Source of the DNA: CAZJPS01 sp964548055
GTDB taxonomy: Bacteria > Patescibacteriota > Gracilibacteria > Peribacterales > Peribacteraceae
NCBI GenBank assembly: GCA_964548055.1
Contig: CAZJPS010000026.1
Span: 1-14,834, forward strand
DNA length: 14,834 nucleotides
Direction of reading: 5' to 3'
The notes beneath the pieces were generated by a model. That model had not been told where the DNA came from. It saw only the letters and a list, made by a program, of their open reading frames with translations, and did no database searches. Positions 7,027 through 13,100 of the stretch are shown here, in pieces; positions within the stretch are counted from its first letter, which is position 1, and every line of letters starts with the position of its first letter. The position numbers were made by a program, and so were the translations under genes.

Positions 7027-7055
7027 ATTTTATAGTGCAAAGATATTTGACACAA
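7027..7055 (-). promoter_or_regulatory. Candidate promoter of the 181-residue protein gene
   Basis: TTGTGT (7055-7050) and TAAAAT (7032-7027) on the minus strand are 17 bases apart. Each hexamer matches the consensus moderately. The predicted start lies about 7 bases after the -10, that is at the ATG itself (7020), implying a leaderless transcript. Confidence 0.3.
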
Positions 7056-7069
7056 CATAAAATTATTAC

Positions 7070-7098
7070 TTGATAACATTTAATCCATAAAATACAAT
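7070..7098 (+). promoter_or_regulatory. Sigma70-type promoter upstream of csrA
   Basis: TTGATA (7070-7075) and TACAAT (7093-7098) each match the consensus at five of six positions and are separated by the ideal 17 bases. The predicted start is near 7105. This is the best promoter in the window. It reads into the folded GGA-rich region, the gap and csrA. Confidence 0.5.
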
Positions 7099-7104
7099 AG
7101 AAGG

Positions 7105-7176
7105 AGTTTCCTCTCTTTTTGCCAATGGATGGCAAAATTAATGAGGAAATGGCGTCTACGGAAAGGATCAGCGCCA
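7105..7176 (+). promoter_or_regulatory. GGA-rich structured leader upstream of csrA (possible CsrA-binding RNA)
   Basis: Starting at the predicted transcription start, TTTCCTC (7107-7113) pairs with GAGGAAA (7143-7149). Inside it TTTTGCCA (7117-7124) pairs with TGGCAAAA (7130-7137) around the pentaloop ATGGA. Next, TGGCG (7150-7154) pairs with CGCCA (7172-7176) around a 17-base loop. GGA triplets occur at 7127-7129 (in the pentaloop) and at 7160-7162 and 7165-7167 (both in the 17-base loop), with others at 7103 and 7145. GGA in a hairpin loop is the known CsrA recognition element. The role, csrA autoregulation or a decoy RNA, is inferred. Confidence 0.35.
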
Positions 7177-7231
7177 TGAGAGAGAATCTCTCCTCTGCTC
7201 GTCCCACGGCAGCATTTCTGCATCTCGCTCG

Positions 7232-7331
7232 NNNNNNNNNNNNNNNNNNNNNNNNNNNNNNNNNNNNNNNNNNNNNNNNNNNNNNNNNNNNNNNNNNNNN
7301 NNNNNNNNNNNNNNNNNNNNNNNNNNNNNNN
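7232..7331. other. Assembly gap (100 N)
   Basis: Exactly 100 unknown bases, a common placeholder length, so the true size is not known. The gap removes the csrA start codon and about the first 14 codons. The reading frame to its left (7125-7231) should not be joined to csrA. Confidence 0.99.
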
Positions 7332-7523
7332 ATCAACAATGACATCACGATCACCGTGGTGGAAATCCGCGGGGACAAGGTGCGGCTTGGTATCGTCGCA
7401 CCAAAGGAAGTGCCGGTCCACCGGCAGGAAGTATTCGATGCCATCCACGGCAAGCTCGGGGCCGAACCGGCCCCAGCCACTGTCGTGGTAAAGCCCATTG
7501 ATCCTTCTGGACACGCAGTCTAG
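7332..7523 (+). CDS. csrA: Carbon storage regulator CsrA (N-terminus lost in the gap)
   Basis: CsrA/RsmA is a dimeric RNA-binding protein that recognises GGA in mRNA leaders and alters translation or stability. The 63 visible codons start inside the first beta strands and contain ITITVVEIRGDKVRLGI, then APKEVPVHRQEVFDAI, including the VHR arginine that contacts RNA (Arg44 in E. coli). About 14 N-terminal residues, with the other RNA-contact residues, fall in the gap. After the helix there is an Ala/Pro/Val-rich extension of about 22 residues (KLGAEPAPATVVVKP) absent from E. coli CsrA. GC is 59% (113 of 192 bases), clearly above the neighbours, which hints at transfer; the wording IRGDKVRLGI..VHRQEV recalls Planctomycetes-type CsrA from memory. 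The stretch is contiguous with cysS on the right, so it is not simply a foreign contig. It ends at its own terminator. No flagellar gene or FliW is nearby. Confidence 0.9.
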   Translation: MNNDITITVVEIRGDKVRLGIVAPKEVPVHRQEVFDAIHGKLGAEPAPATVVVKPIDPSGHAV

Positions 7524-7561
7524 AAAGAGGAGGGCGCACGGATGCTGCCTTACGATGTATA

Positions 7562-7596
7562 GCCAGCTCTCTCATTGGAGAGAGCTGGCGCTTTTT
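7562..7596 (+). terminator. Intrinsic terminator after csrA
   Basis: A perfect 11-base stem, GCCAGCTCTCT (7562-7572) with AGAGAGCTGGC (7579-7589), closes the loop CATTGG and is followed by GC and TTTTT (7592-7596). It lies 38 bases after the csrA stop and separates csrA from cysS. Confidence 0.92.
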
Positions 7597-7613
7597 GTAA
7601 TTCGCTTTCTCAA

Positions 7614-7649
7614 ATTCCTCGGTTCCTTCGGTTTCGTCGGATTCTTCGG
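7614..7649. repeat. Four tandem 9-base units before cysS
   Basis: Units in perfect register are ATTCCTCGG, TTCCTTCGG, TTTCGTCGG and ATTCTTCGG, just before the cysS start (7662). The cysS frame is open upstream through this repeat to a TTG at 7575, which would add FLRFRR-like residues absent from the family; that TTG lies in the terminator loop, so the longer form is rejected. Confidence 0.85.
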
Positions 7650-7661
7650 TATCCTTCTCTC

Positions 7662-9131
7662 ATGTCCCTTTCCCTCTACAACACTCTCACCAAGCGCGAG
7701 GAAGAATTCACTCCCCTCTCTGCGGGAAAAGTGAGTATGTATACGTGTGGTCCTACCGTGTACGGACGTCCGCACATCGGAAATTATTCTTCGTTCCTCA
7801 TGGCGGATCTTTTACGGAGATGGTTGGAAGTTGGTCATGGGTTGAATGTGACACATGTAAAGAACATCACCGATGTTGGTCACTTGGTTGCGGACCGTGA
7901 TACGGGTGAAGATAAAATCGAAAAACAGGCGCGGGAAGAATTTGGAAGTGTGACGATGGAATCTGTTTTGGGAATCGCGCGCAAATATGAAATGCAATAT
8001 GTGGAAGATGAGCGGGCGCTGAATTTATTGGAGCCAGCGTATCGTCCACGCGCCACAGAGTACATTTCTCAAATGAAAGAAATGGTGGAGCAGCTGCTGA
8101 AAAGTGGGCATGCGTACCCAACAAAAGATGGCATTTATTTTGATGTCACTTCTAAAACTCTTACACCGTACGGATCACTTTCGGGGAACACCGTCGAAAA
8201 TTTATCGGCAGGTGCGAGGGTAGATATCAACGAAGAAAAAAAACATCCTGCAGATTTTGCGCTGTGGAAATTTTGCATGGGAGTCAATGAGAATCATGTG
8301 CTGCGATGGGAATCACCACACGGGAGTGATGGAAAAATTTTTCCAGAAGGTTTTCCAGGATGGCATATCGAATGTTCTGCGATGAGCCGTTCACTGCTTG
8401 GAGACAGAATTGATATTCACACTGGCGGCGAAGATAATATTTTCCCCCATCACGAATGTGAGATCGCGCAGAGTGAAGCAGTCACCGGAAAACAGTTCGT
8501 TTCGCTGTGGCTCCACAAGCGCAGGATCGATGTAGAGGGCGAAAAGATGTCTAAAAGCCTTGGCAATGTGTTAACAATTCCTAACATTATAGACGCAGGA
8601 TACGATCCTATGGACCTTCGGTACTATTTTCTCTCGGTTCATTACCGCACAAACCTCAAGTTCAGTTGGAAGGGTGTGGAGGACGCACACAAGGCGCGCA
8701 GAAAAATTGTGGAGTGGATGAGTGATGTAGAGGCGAAAGTGTTGCAAGAAAAATTTGGATCGAAATCTGATGCGTCTGCACACACTGCACTCGAAAAATT
8801 TTCTCGTGCGATGAATGCAGATGTAAATACATCATCTGCTCTCGCAGAAATATTTTCATTCATGACACACTACAACTCGCACAGTGCTGAGTGGAACCAG
8901 GAAACACTACTGAGCGTTCATACATTCGTTCATGTGATACGTCACACTTTTGGCTGTTTTGAGCCAAAAGAAGAGGGGATTCCTGCAAACGTACAAACTC
9001 TTTTAGATGCACGCCTCCACGCACGCGCACAAAAAAACTTTGCAGAGTCCGATCGTCTGCGCGGTGAGATTGCAAAGCTTGGATACGAAGTGAGAGATGC
9101 GAAGGGGGAACAGGTGGTGAGGAAGATGTGA
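7662..9131 (+). CDS. cysS: Cysteinyl-tRNA synthetase
   Basis: CysRS charges tRNA(Cys) with cysteine. It is a class Ia monomeric enzyme of the cytoplasm. From the ATG at 7662 the protein has 489 residues, a normal length. The HIGH-type motif is HIGN (residues 38-41, in YGRPHIGNYSSF). The KMSKS motif is intact at residues 295-299 (GEKMSKSLGN). The zinc ligands are all present: Cys29 (YTCGPTVYG), Cys238 (GWHIECSAMS), and His263 and Glu267 in FPHHECEIAQ. The family's TGGEDNIFPHHE stretch is perfect, and the C-terminal tRNA-binding region ends GYEVRDAKGEQVVRKM at a TGA, as expected for the family, which supports TGA as stop. The start follows TATCCTTCTCTC, with no Shine-Dalgarno site. It is a single gene downstream of the csrA terminator. 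Its promoter is not obvious and may overlap the 9-base repeat. Confidence 0.97.
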   Translation: MSLSLYNTLTKREEEFTPLSAGKVSMYTCGPTVYGRPHIGNYSSFLMADLLRRWLEVGHGLNVTHVKNITDVGHLVADRDTGEDKIEKQAREEFGSVTMESVLGIARKYEMQYVEDERALNLLEPAYRPRATEYISQMKEMVEQLLKSGHAYPTKDGIYFDVTSKTLTPYGSLSGNTVENLSAGARVDINEEKKHPADFALWKFCMGVNENHVLRWESPHGSDGKIFPEGFPGWHIECSAMSRSLLGDRIDIHTGGEDNIFPHHECEIAQSEAVTGKQFVSLWLHKRRIDVEGEKMSKSLGNVLTIPNIIDAGYDPMDLRYYFLSVHYRTNLKFSWKGVEDAHKARRKIVEWMSDVEAKVLQEKFGSKSDASAHTALEKFSRAMNADVNTSSALAEIFSFMTHYNSHSAEWNQETLLSVHTFVHVIRHTFGCFEPKEEGIPANVQTLLDARLHARAQKNFAESDRLRGEIAKLGYEVRDAKGEQVVRKM

Positions 9132-9170
9132 GAGTGCTTGAGCCGAGAATTATTTTTCGTGTTTTTGTAG

Positions 9171-9272
9171 GAATCAGAAGACTCAGAAGAATCAGACGAT
9201 TCAGAGGAAGGTCATTCATCAATATCAAAACCACCATGATATTTCTCCTCTGATTCCTCTGATTCTTCCCCT
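9171..9272. repeat. Tandem 9-base repeat with inverted copies forming a long hairpin after cysS
   Basis: Four tandem units lie at 9171-9206: GAATCAGAA, GACTCAGAA, GAATCAGAC and GATTCAGAG. Inverted copies follow at 9246-9263 (TCCTCTGAT twice) and on to 9272. The 23-base arms 9186-9208 and 9246-9268 are complementary except at two positions. Inside them AATATC pairs with GATATT. The hairpin begins about 55 bases after the cysS stop. It has no U-tract, so it may protect the 3' end rather than terminate. Confidence 0.88.
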
Positions 9273-9320
9273 CAAATACACCTCCCATACCTTCACCCGC
9301 CTATACCTTATATATATAGC

Positions 9321-9391
9321 AACCTGGATGTACATATTTCTTGTCGCTGCATTTGTTTACGTCTAAGTAAGGTTCTCTTTGCATCTAGGTT
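9321..9391. other. 71-base inverted-repeat element of unknown role
   Basis: AACCTGGATG (9321-9330) pairs with CATCTAGGTT (9382-9391) over ten positions, one of them a G-U pair. Inside, TTAC and GTAA around GTCTAA can form a small second stem. A TA-rich run (TTATATATATAG) lies just upstream. It could be a small structured RNA or a remnant of a site. No known RNA family is recognised. Confidence 0.35.
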
Positions 9392-9743
9392 TTCGGCGAT
9401 CTATTGATGTATACAGGGCTTGAACACAAGATTGGAATTGTTATTTTGTGTTAAAAATGCGGTTTTACTTTGTTTTTTTACAAAAATGTCAAGTTGAATA
9501 TACCAATTGAGTACAATTCTTGTCCAAAAATAGGCACTAGGTACGAAAGAAGGCATATGCGCAAGAAGTTTTGCGCAGTCAGAACGAAGCACCTAAAACC
9601 AACTTTTGATTGGATTCTCCTTCTTAAATTGCCAATTGGCTCGCAAAATATGCTTCACATCGGATTGTTGCCAGAAGAGGAGATGTGTAACGGACTCCTA
9701 CCTTTCACGTTATCTGCTGTGCCACTTCCTCTCTAAGGATCTT
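9392..9743. other. Non-coding stretch with one perfect hairpin and a weak promoter candidate
   Basis: No convincing gene is present. TTTACA (9477-9482), 16 bases, then TATACC (9499-9504) is a weak promoter candidate for the S-layer leader. TGCGCAA (9558-9564) and TTGCGCA (9571-9577) form a perfect 7-base stem with a 6-base loop and no U-tract. The frame from TTG 9470 to 9736 (88 codons) has no family resemblance or ribosome site and is left out. If transcription of the S-layer gene starts here, its leader exceeds 600 bases. Confidence 0.35.
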
Positions 9744-10135
9744 GATCGGCTGTTGTCCTATTCTGTAGGATTCCGCTGATCCGCCTCTCATTAAGGAGGG
9801 CGTGGTCACGCGTATGGTCATTGTCAATTCGGCACCTCGCCTTTAAAGACGAGTTTCACGTCTTCCGTGGTTTCTGCGGCAGACCGTGTCTGTTTCCTTT
9901 CATTGGAATGGGGATGTGTTCCCTTTGCGTGATGTGAAGTTCTTTCTACATCATGTCTTTGTATCTGCGCTTGTGTGCTCTCTTTATATTTAAGGAGGAG
10001 GGCGTGCTCGTTCACTCTGTGGATGAAGCAAGCTCATACTCGCGATACAAGTAATGCGGATGTTCTCGGTACACAATTCTCCTTATTACATATTGTCACC
10101 AATTTTCATTTCTTATTTTTCTTCTTTATTTCCCT
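9744..10135 (+). promoter_or_regulatory. Structured 5' leader of the S-layer gene
   Basis: Successive hairpins are visible. The first has outer stem GATCGGC/GCTGATC (9744-9750, 9775-9781; one G-U) and inner TCCTA/TAGGA. The second, CGCCTC with GAGGGCG (9782-9802, one bulge), would bury a Shine-Dalgarno-like AAGGAGG. The third is AAGACG/CGTCTT (9846-9864). The fourth is TGATGTGAA with TTCTACATCA (9930-9953). A duplicated element occurs at 9791-9807 and 9990-10009 (TTAAGGAGG plus GCGTG-TC, differing by a 3-base insertion and one base). Each copy contains AAGGAGG followed by GTG opening a mini-frame of 14 codons (9802-9846) or 16 codons (10004-10054). The last 35 bases before the ATG are a pyrimidine run. 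Long structured leaders are known to stabilise S-layer mRNAs; the assignment here is inferred. Confidence 0.5.
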
Positions 10136-13100
10136 ATGGACATTTCTCGTATGAAGAAAGTCCTCGCGGGACTATCGATCGCTGCTATGTCTCTGACAAA
10201 TGTGTCAGTGGCATTTGCTGCGTATTCCGATGTCCCAGCGGGTGTCTGGTACAAGGACGCTGTCGATGCCTTTACGGCCGATGGAATCCTTGATTCAACC
10301 CAGGCGCGTTTCCGCGGTTCCGATCTTGCGAACCGTGCGGAATTCGTAAAACTCCTCGTTGAACTCAACGGGGGTCTCTTATCTACTCCTCCAGCTGTGG
10401 CTAGCTTTGATGATGCAAAAGCATCAGCTTGGTACTACGCCTACATGGAAGAGGCAGGAAAGGAGGGTTGGGTAAAAGGTGATGGCAACTGCTACGGTAG
10501 CCACCCTTGTTACGCTCGCCCTGCAGCGAACATTAATCGCGCAGAAGCAGCAGCCCTCATCGTCCGCGCCTTCGCTCTTGAAGGAACAGGCGATGCTCCT
10601 CAGTTCGTGGATAACCCAACAGGCCAGTGGTACACATCAGCCATTCAGACGGCTGCTGACTACTGTGTTCTCCAGGGTGATGATTCCACAGGCCGCGTCC
10701 GCCCATCTGACAACATGAACCGCGCTGAAATGGTTGTCATGCTCCACCGCGTGGACATGGGTATGACATACGGTGTGGACTGTTCGTCTAACGCACCTTC
10801 TGAAGAAGCAGGTCTTTCCTCCGTTATGGCACGTTCTGCCAGAATGGTGGATGTAGAATTCACTGTGAATGTCGACAAGGCATCCGCAGAAATGGCTAGC
10901 AACTATAAGGTTTCTGGCGCTACACCTGCTGTTACTGTGACGTCTGCCAAAATGGTTGGCAACGATGCAGTAGAACTCACTCTCTCGGGTGATCTTCAGG
11001 CTGGAGACGACTACACGCTCACCGTGAGCAAAGTAGAGTCTTCTGACGGAAAGATGATTTCTGATTCTATGGGATTCAAGGGATACAGCACGCTCCCAAC
11101 GAGCGATGGAACCCTTAATCTTTCTGTTGCATCTTCAAACCCAGTAGGGGACACCGTTCCTCAGGGTGCTGTTGGTGTAACAATGCTTTCTGTGGATGTC
11201 ACAGCTTCTTGTGATGACTCTGTCATGCTTGAGGATATGACTGTTCTCCACGAAGGTTTCGGAGCTAGCACTGACATTGATGGCGTGTACGCCGCTGTGG
11301 ATGGCGCTCGTGTTTCACGCAAGCGCACAGTCGATTCTAAGGATCAGACTGCAGACATTCACTTCACGACTCCTTTGTCTGTTCCAGCTTGTAAGACAGT
11401 AACGGTGGACCTTGTTGCAGATTTCACTTCTACAGCTACAACAGCTGCAGAACACAATCTTGCACTTGAGCTTCCATCCGATCTTCAGACCAATGCAAAA
11501 CAGGTCACAGGAAACTTCCCAATGCGCGGAAGCAGCTTTAAAGTTGCAGCTGTTCGCAGCGGAAAAGTTACAATCGAATACCGCACTGTCACTCCAAGCC
11601 AGGTAGAAGTGGGTGATAAGAACGTTGTTCTCGGCCGCTTTGAGGTTCAAACCGACTCCGTCGAAGATCAGACCCTCTACTCCGTCACGATGGAGCAGAA
11701 CGGTTCTGCAAACGATGGTGCTATTACAAACCTGAAAGTTCGTCGCACAGACGGCACTGTTCTTACGAACACTGTCGCTACAACGAACGGTGGTTTTGCA
11801 ACATTTGTCTTTGATCCTCCATTCACCGTTCTCGAGGGTGACAGAATCACGCTCGAAGTTGTTGGTGATGTAAACGGAGGAGCAGGCGATGATGTTCAGA
11901 TGCACTTCGAAGAAGCATCAGACGTCTTTGCTGTTGGTTCTCTGTACGGATACGGAGTAAACGGTCAGCTGTACGGCTCCCGCGTGTCCCTCAGCACCGC
12001 TTCCACTGCTACAACTGTAACCATCGATGCTGGTGAGTTCACTGTCGAAATCGACGGTCCTCCACAGCAGACATACACGAGCGATCAGAACGATGCTGTT
12101 CTTGCAAACATCAAGTTTACAACGAAAGATGAAGCAATCAGCGTCCGCAAGATGTTCGTAGCTATCCAGGCTAACACAAGCACAGGTGGCACACTCGCAT
12201 CTGCCAACATTACGGCTGATACAGTGGCTGAAGTGCTCGAGAACGTGACGCTCCGCAACAAGACAACGGGTCGCACAATCTCTGCTGTTCGTCTCACCGG
12301 TTCTACCGATGCAGGCAATGGCGCAAGCACCACTGGAACATTCCAGGTGTACCGCTTTGATGACTTCACAGTCAGCAAGAGCGAGACATGGGAACTCAGA
12401 GTCGACATGATCGACAACGGTGCAGGCAACTCTCCAAAGAACGGAGATGTGTTTAAGGTCCACATCTGTGGTGAGCCAACCCAGGTCAGCACAGGAAACA
12501 ACGCTACAGGTTGTAGCTTTGGTGGATACCTTTCCAGCACAACATCCGCACAGGCTAAGAGTTACCAAATGGAAGTGGAAGGCCTCTCCACGGGTGATAA
12601 CGTCCACGACGTTCGCCCAGGTGGCACCATCTCCGGTAATGCACAGCGCATTGCTACCGCTAACCTGACGGTTGCTGTAAAGGGAATTGGTACTGTTGAT
12701 ACAGCAGTTCGTAACAGCAAGAACATAAACCTTCTCCGCTTCGAAGCTCGCGCTGGTGAAGCAAAGGACATTCTCCTTACGAAGGCTACATTTGCTGCAC
12801 AGTCTGGTTCATTGGCAAACGGCCAGAACTACACACTGTGGGTAGACTCAGACTCTGATGGCAAAGTCGACACCAACCTCCAGGCAGGTGTGACAAGCCA
12901 GAACAGTAAGATCAGCTTTAACCAGCTCCAGGGCGGCGGATTCGTCGTTCCAAAGGAGAAGACTGTTGTCTTTGAAGTACACAGCGATGTGGCTTCTTCG
13001 CTCACAAACAACTGGTTGATGCTTAGATTCTCTACAGGCGACTCTGACTTCATCGAAGCTGAAGAGGCAGATCGCGGCAGCGGCCTATCCGGCATTAAGC

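Noticed and set aside
7117..7137. Hairpin TTTTGCCA/TGGCAAAA as a terminator
   Set aside because: No U-run follows on either strand, and it sits directly downstream of a promoter.
7119..7523. One continuous frame through the N gap joining MDGKINEEM... to csrA
   Set aside because: The gap length is a placeholder, so the frame match means nothing; CsrA needs only about 14 more N-terminal residues.
7575..7661. N-terminal extension of CysRS from a TTG
   Set aside because: The TTG lies in the csrA terminator loop and the extension is encoded by a tandem repeat; the family starts at the ATG at 7662.
9171..9272. Regularly spaced repeats that could suggest a CRISPR array
   Set aside because: The units are 9 bases long and directly abut, without spacers; there is no 25-40 base repeat and no cas gene.
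9321..9391. Integron attC-like site
   Set aside because: The paired ends lack the conserved core triplets of attC (AAC/GTT) in the right positions, and no integrase or cassette is present.
9470..9736. 88-codon frame in the spacer before the S-layer gene
   Set aside because: TTG start, no ribosome site, no recognisable domain, and a perfect hairpin within it; most likely non-coding.
9824..10015. 63-codon minus-strand frame with protein-like hydrophilic composition
   Set aside because: It starts at GTG without a ribosome site and lies antisense to a run of hairpins in the S-layer leader; kept only as a remote possibility.
11315..12607. Two long antisense frames (196 and 229 codons) within the S-layer gene
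   Set aside because: They are Cys/Val-rich shadows created by the strong codon bias of the sense gene.
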